64,000 nt of DNA from an uncultured Bacteriovoracaceae bacterium (GTDB taxonomy: Bacteria > Bdellovibrionota > Bacteriovoracia > Bacteriovoracales > Bacteriovoracaceae). Shown here in pieces: positions 9,362 through 18,062 of this stretch. The stretch is taken from positions 39,612-103,611 of the forward strand of contig CALHLC010000048.1 of the NCBI GenBank assembly GCA_938034385.1, read 5' to 3'. Below the pieces are notes generated by a model. The model saw nothing but the letters and a program-made list of their open reading frames with translations. It did no database searches and was not told the DNA's origin. Every line of letters begins with the position of its first letter. The first letter of the stretch is position 1. Made by a program: the position numbers and the translations under genes.

Positions 9362-11179
9362 ATGACAAATATTGCTAAGTTTTTCCCATTAATTTGTTTT
9401 TTAAGCATAGTTACTATGTTCACAGGATGTATGGGAAAACCTAAATCATCATTTACTCAAGAAAGAGCTATTAATGGAACCGAAGATGGAGGCGGCTTTG
9501 CTGCTGGACCAGGAGATAAAGGTGGAGATACAGCAGGATCTGAAGATGGTGGATCTGAAGATGGTGGATCTGAAGACGGTGGATCTGAAGATGGTCAAGA
9601 TTCAGGAGGAGGAAATGGTGGAGGACCACCGCCTGTTGTAGATAAAAGCGGATTAAATAGTTGTGCTGATTGGAATACTTTTTTAGGTGTTAACGATCCT
9701 TGGGCCTGTCATGTATGGCATATTGCTGCTAATAATCAAACTATTAAAGACCTTACTCGCTCTAGTGGAAACATGAGAGCCAAAGCCAAGACGAAAGACT
9801 TAAATGTTGGAAAAACATACTCAGAGTTTAATGGAGAGGGAGTAAGAATACATATTTCCGATACAGGGTTTGACTATACTCATGAAGATCTTAAGGCCCA
9901 TTACTCTATTGATAATTCTAGAAACTATAGAACTTCAGTAACTAATCCAGGTAATCCAGTGGAAACAGGAACTCATGGAACTATGTGTGGAGGATTAGCC
10001 GGAGCTGTTGGTAATAATGGAATCGGACTTATGGGTGTTGCTTGGGGAGCGACTATGTCTGGAGATAACTTTCTTGGTAATCAAGGTCAAGGTAATAGAA
10101 TGTATGTTGATCTCTATGAAAAAAATAACTCTGATAAAGATAAGCTTGTGAATATTTGGTCTGGAAGCTTTGGAGTTCCTTATAATTCAGTGGCTGCTCA
10201 TCAATCAAGAACAAGTAGTAATTCTACGGCTCTAGCAGCTATTCATGGAGCAACGAAGAATAATATTTTATATTTTAAAGCAAATGGTAACGATGGAAGA
10301 AGTGTTGGAGCAGATGGGAACATGGAGGCTCAAGCAAGCGTTTATGTTATAAATGCTATCGCTGCTCTTGGAACTAATAATGAAGTTGTAAATTATTCAA
10401 CACCAGGATCAAATGTTGTTTTAAGTGGTTATGCTCATTTAGGAGGACAAACTCTTGGAACTTGTACTACTTCACCAGGTGATAAATATACTTGTTCGAT
10501 GAATGGTACTTCATCAGCAACACCAACTGTGGCCGGAGCTGCTGGTGTTATACGTCAAGCCTTCTCTATTGATAACCCAAGTTGGACCGATCTTTTATAT
10601 GTCATGATAAGAACTGCTAATAAAGGTGTTCTTGATCGTTCAGGTAAATACTCTGGTAATATAGGCTCTGAATCAAGGACTTCGAAGGTGAGTACTGGAT
10701 TTAAAAATTTAGAGCATAGCTTTGATCATGGGTTTGGAGTAGTAGATGTGACAGCAGCAGTTGCTATGGCCAAAGGCTACACTGAAGATATGAGAATCGG
10801 AAACCCTGCTTCTATGGATGTTTCGTCTGAGCAAAATGTAAGTGTGAGTTCAGGATCGTGTGCGGAGCAAGTTATTGAAGTAAGCGAAGATTTTCAAGTT
10901 TGGTCGATGGAAGTTGCAGTGAAGACGAATAGCCTTGCAAAAAGTCAGCTTGGTATATTCTTAAAGACACCTAATGATAAAACAATTTTAGTGAAAAATA
11001 TTGGTGAAGGATCTAATGGGCAACTTGGTTATAATCAAAAGTTTAATGTTAGAGCTCCATTAGGACTTAATGCTAAAGGAACATGGAAAGTATTAGCATG
11101 TTCAAACTCAGATAGCGGAGACTTTGAAGGTGCTAGAGTGAAAATATACGGATTTAATGATATTAATACTTTAAAGTAA
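9362..11179 (+). CDS. secreted subtilisin-like (S8) serine protease lipoprotein with P domain
   Basis: Extracytoplasmic protease. The start is the ATG at 9362, preceded by GAGG; the longer frame from 9296 adds 22 polar residues before the signal. Lipobox is FTGC. Then follow an acidic Gly-rich linker with four SEDGG units, and an S8 domain with catalytic Asp in ISDTGFDYTHEDL, His in GTHGTMCGGLAGAVGNN and Ser in NGTSSATPTVAGAAG. The last 120 residues form a proprotein-convertase P domain (ends WKVLACSNSDSGDFEG), a module that stabilises secreted proteases. It plausibly degrades prey or environmental protein. A membrane-anchored protein follows after 12 bp. Confidence 0.93.
   Translation: MTNIAKFFPLICFLSIVTMFTGCMGKPKSSFTQERAINGTEDGGGFAAGPGDKGGDTAGSEDGGSEDGGSEDGGSEDGQDSGGGNGGGPPPVVDKSGLNSCADWNTFLGVNDPWACHVWHIAANNQTIKDLTRSSGNMRAKAKTKDLNVGKTYSEFNGEGVRIHISDTGFDYTHEDLKAHYSIDNSRNYRTSVTNPGNPVETGTHGTMCGGLAGAVGNNGIGLMGVAWGATMSGDNFLGNQGQGNRMYVDLYEKNNSDKDKLVNIWSGSFGVPYNSVAAHQSRTSSNSTALAAIHGATKNNILYFKANGNDGRSVGADGNMEAQASVYVINAIAALGTNNEVVNYSTPGSNVVLSGYAHLGGQTLGTCTTSPGDKYTCSMNGTSSATPTVAGAAGVIRQAFSIDNPSWTDLLYVMIRTANKGVLDRSGKYSGNIGSESRTSKVSTGFKNLEHSFDHGFGVVDVTAAVAMAKGYTEDMRIGNPASMDVSSEQNVSVSSGSCAEQVIEVSEDFQVWSMEVAVKTNSLAKSQLGIFLKTPNDKTILVKNIGEGSNGQLGYNQKFNVRAPLGLNAKGTWKVLACSNSDSGDFEGARVKIYGFNDINTLK
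9536..9595 (+). repeat. four 15-bp tandem repeats in protease linker
   Basis: Four consecutive copies of GGATCTGAAGATGGT (one base differs in the third) encode GSEDG units between the lipobox and the protease domain. Copy-number change would keep the frame and only alter the tether length. Confidence 0.9.
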
Positions 11180-11191
11180 GGTGAAATTATA

Positions 11192-11920
11192 ATGAAAAAT
11201 GATTTTAAAATCATTTCATTCATTTTTTTAATCGTTGGACTATGTACAGTGATGTATTTTAATAAAGACGAAACAATCTCTCATGATCGACCACAAAAGA
11301 AACAAGAGATTATAAAAAAAGAGAAAAAACAACCTAAAGTAGTAAGAAACAAAGTGAGTAATAAAAAAAAACAAACAAAGAAATTAAGAACACCAGCTCA
11401 AATTACGTCACCTACCACAACTACTAGAGCAATTGACCCTTCTGATCAAAGTGTTTTCATGACTCCCACTCTAGATGAGCAAAAAATTAAATATGACCTA
11501 GATGAAGTGAATAAAATTTCACTATTAGAAATCAACTTTTACTTATCAAAAAATTCAAAAGTCTTTCGAGGGAAACTGGAAGATTTTGATCGCTCTCTTG
11601 GGAAAGTGGTAAGTGCTAGGCAAGGATATATAGAGTATAAACAAACAGGTAATTCTAAATTTGCACAAAGTAATGACTTTCCAGTTGTTATAAATGAAGA
11701 CAATGCTCAAGTTGGATACCTCTCTGGAGAAGTGGTCCTTTCATTAAGCAATTATAAAAAACATATTGATGGAGTAAGAATTGAAAGAGAAGATAAGAAT
11801 AGAAATTTAATATATCTAGAAACCTCAAATCTTGATCAAATTAACTTACTCGTTAAGGAATATGGTAAAGATCCATTTTTCTATATTTATGTAAATTATG
11901 GTGAAAATAAGCCTATTTAA
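11192..11920 (+). CDS. single-pass membrane protein next to S8 protease, unknown function
   Basis: About 242 residues: a short cytoplasmic start, one hydrophobic segment (IISFIFLIVGLCTVMYF, residues 8-24), a Lys-rich stretch to about 65, then a soluble domain with mixed strands. It starts 12 bp after the protease stop with GGTG upstream, so the pair is probably co-transcribed. It may be a partner, inhibitor or processing factor for the protease, but I recognise no domain. The 3' end overlaps the convergent acyltransferase gene by 8 bp within a 15-bp palindrome (11911-11925). Confidence 0.7.
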   Translation: MKNDFKIISFIFLIVGLCTVMYFNKDETISHDRPQKKQEIIKKEKKQPKVVRNKVSNKKKQTKKLRTPAQITSPTTTTRAIDPSDQSVFMTPTLDEQKIKYDLDEVNKISLLEINFYLSKNSKVFRGKLEDFDRSLGKVVSARQGYIEYKQTGNSKFAQSNDFPVVINEDNAQVGYLSGEVVLSLSNYKKHIDGVRIEREDKNRNLIYLETSNLDQINLLVKEYGKDPFFYIYVNYGENKPI

Positions 11921-11925
11921 TAGGC
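11911..11925. repeat. palindrome over convergent stop codons
   Basis: GCCTATT-T-AATAGGC is a perfect 7-1-7 palindrome that includes the stop codons of both convergent genes. There is no T-run, so it is not a clear terminator. Confidence 0.4.
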
Positions 11926-12701
11926 AAATACCTGTTAATAACAATCTCTCTACAATATTGAATCAATTCTTCTACAGACTCAAACTTATTTGAATCTACA
12001 AGTTCTAGAAAAGTTATTTCTACTTCAACACGAGAATTTTTTAAATAGGCCCAAAGATGAGGAATAAGATCCATGGCCCCATACCAAAAGATTTCATCTC
12101 TGTTTTTAATACTCAATGGTTCATAGTTTAAAGACTTATAATTGATAACACTAACTAAAACAGGCTTTTTTAGATTATAAACTGGGATAAACATAGGTTT
12201 TTTAAAAGAAATTACTTCTTGGCCATTAGTACTGGTTGCTTCAGGATAAAGGCCAATATTTATATCATTTTCAAGATTTTGATATATATCTCTTAATTCA
12301 TCTTTCCTAGATTCTTTATTTCTTTTATCTTTTCTTCTCTCTACATATGAACAGCCGCCTAAAGTACATAGTTGACCAACTCCTGGTCTTTGCTTCATTT
12401 CATAAGACGTAATAAAGCTCAGGCTTAATCTTTGTGCTATCGAGAAAATATCTAAGTAACTTACATGATTTGAAATAAATAAAAAATTAGAATTTTTCGG
12501 GATAATTTCTTGGTTTATGAAGTTAACTTGTAGGCCTAGTACAATATTTAAAATTTTGCAGTAAACCATCATTAATCTAGATGACAGTTTTTTAAATTTA
12601 TATTTATTAATCAGTTGGTAAGGAGAGCAGATTAGTGCACTTAGCATATACATTAAAATAATACTTAAACTAAGTGCTGCTTTTATTATCTGTTTTATCA
12701 T
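11913..12701 (-). CDS. 1-acyl-glycerol-3-phosphate acyltransferase (PlsC-like)
   Basis: Membrane acyltransferase that adds the second acyl chain to lysophospholipid precursors. The HxxxxD-type catalytic block is ISNHVSYLDIFSI, and the substrate-binding block is LYPEATSTNG (EGT/EAT form). A hydrophobic N-terminal segment (residues 4-26) anchors it. It is the second gene after the transglycosylase: that stop and this ATG abut (TAGATG), so the two are co-translated. At 262 residues it is the family's usual size. Confidence 0.88.
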   Translation of the reverse strand: MIKQIIKAALSLSIILMYMLSALICSPYQLINKYKFKKLSSRLMMVYCKILNIVLGLQVNFINQEIIPKNSNFLFISNHVSYLDIFSIAQRLSLSFITSYEMKQRPGVGQLCTLGGCSYVERRKDKRNKESRKDELRDIYQNLENDINIGLYPEATSTNGQEVISFKKPMFIPVYNLKKPVLVSVINYKSLNYEPLSIKNRDEIFWYGAMDLIPHLWAYLKNSRVEVEITFLELVDSNKFESVEELIQYCREIVINRYLPIK

Positions 12702-14477
12702 CTATCTAATAATTAATCTTTGACCAGGATAAATCTTTCCTTTTTTAATGGAGTTTTTTTCCATAAGTCGCTCAACACTAGTTTTAAACTTCTTTGCAAT
12801 TAAACTGAGATTTTCACCTCTTTTTACTTTGTGTGTGATTTTCTTTCGAACTTTGCTGTGAGGAACCTTTAAATTTTGTCCTACAAAAATCCTTGAGTTC
12901 TTAAACTTGTTTAGCTTGATAAGCTTTGATGATGAAGTCTTATACTGCATCGCAATTTGAGAAAGAGTTTGTCCTTTTTTAACTTTATGAAATTGCGTTT
13001 TTTTACTAGGTGATTTCTTTGCGTAACTTTTTCTAAATGGGTTCGTACCTTTATAATTTTCCAAAGAGGCAATCTGATTTCCATGGTTATAATAAGTTTC
13101 AATGGGAACTCTCAACATATATTTAGATTTTTTTCTATAAGGCGTGTGGTTTCCTAAAAGTTCAGGATTAACATTTTTTAACTCACTTACTGATAACTTA
13201 AGCTTTTTTGAAATAGACTCTAGAGATTGTGAGTATTTTAGTGGGATTAAAGTTGTGTTGGACTTATAGTCTTGTTTAGGGCGAATTTGAATATCATACA
13301 ATTCAGGCTTGTTTAAAATTTCCATGACTGCTGCAACTTTGGGAACATAGTCAGCTGTTTCTTTCGGGAAATTACTCTTAGTCGTTAACTCTGTATAATC
13401 TCGAGTGTTATGTCTTCTAATGAGTCCTATCATTCTATAAGGTCCGGCATTGTAGGCACTTAAAGCTAATTCCCAAGATCCAAAAATATTATAAAGGTCA
13501 TTAAATAAAACCGCTGCAGCTTTAGTAGATTTTTCTATATCTCTTCTTTCATCAACATATGAGTTAACCCTTAATCCATATTCTTTACCTACACCTTTTA
13601 TAAACTGCCATGGGCCAACTGCTTTTGCATGACTTTTCGCCTTGAGGTAATAACCACTTTCAATTAAACCTACATAGAAAATCTCTTTTGGAACTCCTTG
13701 TTTTTCAAGAGTTTCCATAATGAAATTTTTATAAGCAGATCCGTTACTAATAAATCTTTCAAATCTATCTTTATCTTTGACACTAAAATATTGAACCCAT
13801 TTATTTTTTCTTTCTTCATCAAAGTTAGTAATGAAGTTTGCATTATAAGTCATTGTCTCATAATCTTCGTTTACGATCTCAGACTCTGTTTTAGAATTTA
13901 TGATTTGATTAGTTGAACCAGGGTTATCAAATTGACTTAGCTCTGGTGTTTGCTCAATAAATTGAGCAGTAATGGATCTGCTGGCTTGTTCTTCGTCTAT
14001 ATAATTCTCTACTGAAGAAGATTGTATCTTTTGAGCTTGAGAACCAGATAGTTGTTCGTTAGCAATATCTAAATTTTCATAGATTTTTTTATTAAGTGGT
14101 TCTGTGGTTGCAATATTAGTATAGTCATCTTGTTCTTCGAATTCATCATCGATATTTACTGTGAGTTCTTCTGGTCTTTGTAATTGCTTCTCATATGGTT
14201 GAATTGCTTGTGGAGTTTGATAAGCATGAATTGATTGCACTGAAGGTTCGGTATTTTGAACAATTGGTTTTTGAATTGAATTGTGAACCTCATAAGTATT
14301 ATGGGTGCTATTTATAGGAGCAGATACAATCCTATTAATTCTTTGTGGTTTAGACTTGGCCATTGAATTATCTCGGTGATTTATTTGAGATGATTGATGA
14401 TCACCATGAATAGGTTGAAAATGAGTACAAGATAAAATGGAAAAACTAATTAATAGATAAAATAAATTATTGGTCAC
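12702..14477 (-). CDS. mltD: MltD-like lytic murein transglycosylase lipoprotein with LysM repeats
   Basis: Cleaves the glycan strands of peptidoglycan in the periplasm. Order: lipobox (SILSC), a long low-complexity linker to about residue 215, an SLT domain with catalytic glutamate in YVGLIESGYYLKAKSHAKA followed by GPWQFI and ALSAYNAGP, a degenerate LysM near 405-455, and two clear C-terminal LysM domains (about 496-539 and 548-591). Start is GTG 14477 with TAGGAGA upstream. That ribosome site lies in the arm of a predicted hairpin. The linker is longer than usual for MltD. Confidence 0.92.
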   Translation of the reverse strand: MTNNLFYLLISFSILSCTHFQPIHGDHQSSQINHRDNSMAKSKPQRINRIVSAPINSTHNTYEVHNSIQKPIVQNTEPSVQSIHAYQTPQAIQPYEKQLQRPEELTVNIDDEFEEQDDYTNIATTEPLNKKIYENLDIANEQLSGSQAQKIQSSSVENYIDEEQASRSITAQFIEQTPELSQFDNPGSTNQIINSKTESEIVNEDYETMTYNANFITNFDEERKNKWVQYFSVKDKDRFERFISNGSAYKNFIMETLEKQGVPKEIFYVGLIESGYYLKAKSHAKAVGPWQFIKGVGKEYGLRVNSYVDERRDIEKSTKAAAVLFNDLYNIFGSWELALSAYNAGPYRMIGLIRRHNTRDYTELTTKSNFPKETADYVPKVAAVMEILNKPELYDIQIRPKQDYKSNTTLIPLKYSQSLESISKKLKLSVSELKNVNPELLGNHTPYRKKSKYMLRVPIETYYNHGNQIASLENYKGTNPFRKSYAKKSPSKKTQFHKVKKGQTLSQIAMQYKTSSSKLIKLNKFKNSRIFVGQNLKVPHSKVRKKITHKVKRGENLSLIAKKFKTSVERLMEKNSIKKGKIYPGQRLIIR

Positions 14478-14484
14478 AAAATTC

Positions 14485-14510
14485 TCCTAATTGCAGATTT
14501 ATAATTAGGA
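14485..14510 (-). promoter_or_regulatory. hairpin that can cover the mltD ribosome-binding site
   Basis: TCCTAATT and AATTAGGA form a perfect 8-bp stem with a 10-base loop just upstream of the GTG start. The second arm contains most of the AGGAG ribosome site, so folding would limit initiation. Seen in sequence; function inferred. Confidence 0.4.
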
Positions 14511-14513
14511 TAA

Positions 14514-14552
14514 CTGATAAAACACTTCATAAAAACGAAGTGTTTTTATCAG
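14514..14552 (-). terminator. terminator-like hairpin after the histone gene
   Basis: Arms CTGATAAAACACTTC and GAAGTGTTTTTATCAG pair over 15 bp with one bulged base and an 8-base loop. It lies 15 bp past the histone-like gene stop, in front of mltD. T-rich sequence follows on the plus strand; on the minus strand U residues are within the arm. Confidence 0.55.
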
Positions 14553-14567
14553 TTTTTGTGTTTTTAA

Positions 14568-14963
14568 TTAAACGCTAGTGATTGTTTGGTAATCTCTATC
14601 CATAACAGTCTTTCTTTTGCTCTCGACTGCATTTTTAATAGCATTTAAACAAAGCTCTTCAACTTTAATAGATAGTTGACTCATAACTTGTGAAGAAGTG
14701 TTTAAGCCACTTTTAGCTTTGATATACTTTTTAATTTTAGAGGCAACAACCAATACATTCTCTACATCATCAATTTCTCTGTAAAAGCTAAAATCTCTAC
14801 CCATAACCGTCTTTCTGTTCATTTTGGTAGCATGTTCAATAGCTTGATTAATAGAACTAGTAAGATCTGAGTTGAGTGGTTCAAAGAATGATTGAGATGT
14901 GTTGAACCCTTGTCTTTCTTTGATTAATTTTTTTACTTTCGATACGACTACAAAACTTTCCAT
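14568..14963 (-). CDS. tandem (doublet) bacterial histone-fold protein
   Basis: 131 residues made of two copies of one histone-like unit. Repeat 1 (about 5-58) and repeat 2 (about 71-125) align with a constant 67-residue offset: VSKVKKLIK/ASKIKKYIK, GFNTS/GLNTS, and NRKTVMGRDF/KRKTVMDRDY. The RKTVxxxD end is the classic end of the archaeal and eukaryotic histone fold, and the SKVK...LNTS start resembles the B. bacteriovorus histone Bd0055 as I remember it. It probably binds DNA or compacts the nucleoid, with the two folds forming an intramolecular pair. GGAG lies 7 nt before the ATG. The gene stands alone, followed by a strong hairpin. Confidence 0.85.
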   Translation of the reverse strand: MESFVVVSKVKKLIKERQGFNTSQSFFEPLNSDLTSSINQAIEHATKMNRKTVMGRDFSFYREIDDVENVLVVASKIKKYIKAKSGLNTSSQVMSQLSIKVEELCLNAIKNAVESKRKTVMDRDYQTITSV

Positions 14964-15077
14964 AATATAACTCCGTTAAATCATTGTTTAATACCCGCTA
15001 TACTAGTAAAAAATCATCAAAGAATCTTCTAAAAAGGCCCTGGTGATGGATATTTTAAGGTTTTTAATGATTTTTCA

Positions 15078-15105
15078 TTGCCTTTTAAGCCTAAAAAAAT
15101 ACAAT
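15078..15105 (+). promoter_or_regulatory. promoter of the ole/ketosynthase operon
   Basis: TTGCCT (15078-15083), 16 bp, TACAAT (15100-15105), then a short leader carrying AAAAGG before the ATG at 15129. It is the only good promoter seen ahead of the seven-gene operon. Confidence 0.55.
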
Positions 15106-15128
15106 AATGGGAATTAAAAGGCACAATA

Positions 15129-16382
15129 ATGCAAAACCTAAATAAAAACAATCGTATTGTAATCACTGGAATAGGCCTTACAGCTCCTAATGGTAACAAC
15201 CTAAAAGAATTTCGAAATGCTCTTTTAGAAGGAAAGTCTGGTTTAGAAAAAACTGAAGTTAGGTATATGGGAGAAAAAACAGCTGGCTTTTGTGACTTTG
15301 ACGAAATTAAATATCAAAAGAAAAAATCAAGAAGAAGAGGGACAAGAGCTGGGAGCATCTCTATATATTGTGCTAATGAAGCTTTGATTGATGCTGACTT
15401 AAATGTTGAAAACCTAGATAGAGACCGGATAGGTGTATATTTAGGAATTACAGAACATGGAAACGTGGAGACTGAAGAAGAAATTTTTCAGCTTCATCAA
15501 CAAGATTTAAATACAAAAACTTGGACCCCTCATCATAATCCAAGAACTGTTGCTAATTCTCCTGCAGGAGAGGTGACTTTAAACCTTAAAATTACTGGTC
15601 CTCATTATACTATAGGCGGGGCTTGTGCTGGAGGAAACCTTGGAATTATCCAAGGCCTTCAAATGCTTAGATTGGGAGAAGTTGATTATGCTCTTGCCGG
15701 TGGGATAAGTGAAAGTCCTCAAACTTTTGGAATATTTGCTGGCTTTGATGCTCAAGGAGCACTTTCTCATAATCCAGAAAATCCTCAAGCTTCTATTAGG
15801 CCGCTAGATAAGGATAGGTCTGGAATTGTTATCTCTGAAGGTGGAGCAATTTATGTTTTAGAAACCTTAGAAAATGCTAATAAGAGGGGTGCAAAAATAT
15901 ACGGAGAAATCATTGGTTATCATAGTAATTCTGATGCTAGTGATTACGTAAATCCAAACACTGAAAGACAAATTGAGTGTATGGAAAAGGCCATGAAAAG
16001 AGCTGGAATAGATTCAAATGATATTGATATTGTGAATATGCATGCAACTGGAACTGGAGCTGGAGATATTTCTGAGTCCAAAGCCATAAACAAAGTTTTT
16101 GGGAACTCAATAAAAACACATGTGAATTTTACTAAAGGTCATATTGGTCACTCGATGGGAGCGGCTGGAGCATTAGAATTAGCAGGGAATATCCCTAGTT
16201 TCTTTGATAATTTGGTTCATCCAGGTATCAATTGTAAGAATATCGACCCTGAATGTGAGATATCAAATATTGTTTTAGACACCCCTAAACAAGTCGATCA
16301 AATTGATATAGTCTTGAATAACTCTTTTGGCATGTTAGGAATTAATTCCGTTGTCATTGTTAAAAGATATACAAAAGATTAG
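15129..16382 (+). CDS. beta-ketoacyl-ACP synthase (KAS I/II type)
   Basis: Condensing enzyme that extends acyl-ACP with malonyl-ACP. The Cys-His-His triad is visible: Cys in TIGGACAGGNLG, His in NMHATGTGAGD, and His in KGHIGHSMGAAGALEL. At 417 residues it matches FabF. It heads an operon with its own acyl carrier protein, a CrtI-like FAD enzyme and oleABCD. That placement suggests a dedicated synthase for the olefin precursor rather than the housekeeping FabF. No chain-length-factor-like loss of cysteine. Confidence 0.92.
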   Translation: MQNLNKNNRIVITGIGLTAPNGNNLKEFRNALLEGKSGLEKTEVRYMGEKTAGFCDFDEIKYQKKKSRRRGTRAGSISIYCANEALIDADLNVENLDRDRIGVYLGITEHGNVETEEEIFQLHQQDLNTKTWTPHHNPRTVANSPAGEVTLNLKITGPHYTIGGACAGGNLGIIQGLQMLRLGEVDYALAGGISESPQTFGIFAGFDAQGALSHNPENPQASIRPLDKDRSGIVISEGGAIYVLETLENANKRGAKIYGEIIGYHSNSDASDYVNPNTERQIECMEKAMKRAGIDSNDIDIVNMHATGTGAGDISESKAINKVFGNSIKTHVNFTKGHIGHSMGAAGALELAGNIPSFFDNLVHPGINCKNIDPECEISNIVLDTPKQVDQIDIVLNNSFGMLGINSVVIVKRYTKD

Positions 16383-16397
16383 TTAAAGGAATTTTTT

Positions 16398-16649
16398 ATG
16401 ACTATGACAGATGTAAAAAACGTAATTATCAATATCATTAAAGACATTGCTCCTGATGAAGATGTTAGTACTCTTGATGAGAATGTATCTCTTAGAGAAC
16501 AAATTGATTTAGATTCAATGGATTTTTTAGATATTGTTATGGAGCTTAGAAAAAGACATAAGATAGAAGTTCCTCAAGAAGATTATCCAAAGCTTGCAAC
16601 ATTAAAGAGTTGTGTTGATTATCTTTTTCCCAAATTTAGCGTTTCTTAA
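16398..16649 (+). CDS. acyl carrier protein
   Basis: 83-residue acidic protein with the phosphopantetheine serine in IDLDSMDFLDIVMEL. It has an AAAGGA ribosome site and lies 15 bp after the ketosynthase. It would carry the growing acyl chain for the neighbouring ketosynthase and possibly for the fabG/fabZ/fabI set at 25.6-27.6 kb. It is probably a pathway-specific second ACP. Confidence 0.92.
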   Translation: MTMTDVKNVIINIIKDIAPDEDVSTLDENVSLREQIDLDSMDFLDIVMELRKRHKIEVPQEDYPKLATLKSCVDYLFPKFSVS

Positions 16650-16655
16650 TTCAAT

Positions 16656-18062
16656 ATGAAAAAATTTGATGCTGTAGTCATTGGTGCTGGGATGAGCGGT
16701 ATCGCTTGTGCTTTAAGGCTACAATCCTTTGGCCTAAATGTTGCTTTAATTGAAAAGCATAGAGTTTTAGGTGGCTTAAATTCTTTTTTTCAAAGAGTAA
16801 AAAAATCTCCCACGGGGCAGCGTCTAGGAATTAGGCAATTTGATGTTGGGCTTCATGCTCTAACAAACTTTGCAAAAAAGGGTTCAAGAAATCGTCCTTT
16901 GATGAAAATTTTAAGGCAACTTCGAATTCCTTATGATTCTTTACTTTTAAAGGAGCAAAATTATTCTCTGATTCATTTAGATAATCGCAAAATAAAATTT
17001 GATAATAATATAGAAACTTTTATAAAAGAAGTGGAGAGTTTTTTTCCAGATCAGTTAGAGGGGTTTAATAAATTAGTTGAGGTTGTAAAAAACTCAACAC
17101 TTGATACATCTGACACTTTGTATGTATCAAGTCGAGAAAAGATAAAAGAATTCATTAGCGATGAAACATTACAAGAGATGATTTTCTTACCAGTTTTTTA
17201 TTATGGGAGCTCCTGGGAAGATGATATCGATTTCAAACAATTTTGTATTATGTTTCAGGCTCTGTATTTAGAAGGGTTTTCTAGACCTTATGGTGGTATT
17301 AGAACTCTTTTTAATATTTTGAAAGAAAAGATGCAGTCGCTAAATATAGTGAGAATGATGGGAGTTGCTGTCCAAAAAATCGAGCAAAAACTAGATCACC
17401 ATATTTTAGAGTTATCAAATGGGGAGGTTATTTCTACAAAGAAAGTATTTTCTTCTATTGGTTATCCTGAAACTCAAAGAGTGTTAGGAAAAAAAGTTAA
17501 TAAAGAATCAGTTGGGAAATTAGGATTTGTTGAAGTTCAAATTTTTTATAATGATTTATTAGAAAAAAAACTTCCAACAATTTGTTTCTATAATAAGACG
17601 AAAAAGTTTGTATATAGAAATCCAGATACATTGATTGATACTGATTCAGCAATCATTTGTTCTCCTGAGGGATATGATGAGTTTGAAGGTAAAGAGGGAA
17701 TATTAAGAGTAACTTTTTTAGCAAATTATAAATTATGGAAAGAGTTAGATTCAAAGCAATATGATGAGAAAAAAGAATATGTTGAAAAAATTGCGAGAGA
17801 TTTAATTTGTGAAGTTTACCCAGAACATAATAGAAAAGAATGCTTCATTGATACTTTTACACCTCTAACAGTTGAAAAATACACTTCTCATATGAATGGA
17901 GCTATTTATGGAGCAACAAAAAAGTTTTTAAATGGTGATATTGGTATTAAAGATTTATTTTTAATTGGTACAGATCAAGGCTACTTGGGTATTACAGGTA
18001 GTATTTTAAGTGGAATATCAATGGCCAATATGAATGGTTTTCCAACTAGGCATAATCCATGA
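16656..18062 (+). CDS. CrtI/phytoene-desaturase-like FAD oxidoreductase
   Basis: 468-residue flavoprotein with an N-terminal dinucleotide-binding motif (VVIGAGMSGIACALRL...E...GGLNSFF) and the C-terminal family motif around LIGTDQGYLGITGSILSG. The family (phytoene desaturases, carotene isomerases, retinol saturase) acts on long hydrophobic chains, so adding, moving or removing double bonds in the acyl chain is plausible. It lies 6 bp after the ACP with no clear Shine-Dalgarno and overlaps oleA by 4 bp. A distant relative is in the fabG operon at 27553-29004. Substrate not predictable. Confidence 0.82.
   Translation: MKKFDAVVIGAGMSGIACALRLQSFGLNVALIEKHRVLGGLNSFFQRVKKSPTGQRLGIRQFDVGLHALTNFAKKGSRNRPLMKILRQLRIPYDSLLLKEQNYSLIHLDNRKIKFDNNIETFIKEVESFFPDQLEGFNKLVEVVKNSTLDTSDTLYVSSREKIKEFISDETLQEMIFLPVFYYGSSWEDDIDFKQFCIMFQALYLEGFSRPYGGIRTLFNILKEKMQSLNIVRMMGVAVQKIEQKLDHHILELSNGEVISTKKVFSSIGYPETQRVLGKKVNKESVGKLGFVEVQIFYNDLLEKKLPTICFYNKTKKFVYRNPDTLIDTDSAIICSPEGYDEFEGKEGILRVTFLANYKLWKELDSKQYDEKKEYVEKIARDLICEVYPEHNRKECFIDTFTPLTVEKYTSHMNGAIYGATKKFLNGDIGIKDLFLIGTDQGYLGITGSILSGISMANMNGFPTRHNP

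Noticed and set aside
15579..15788. Antisense open frames in the ketosynthase gene
   Set aside because: Opposite a fully conserved catalytic region; shadows.
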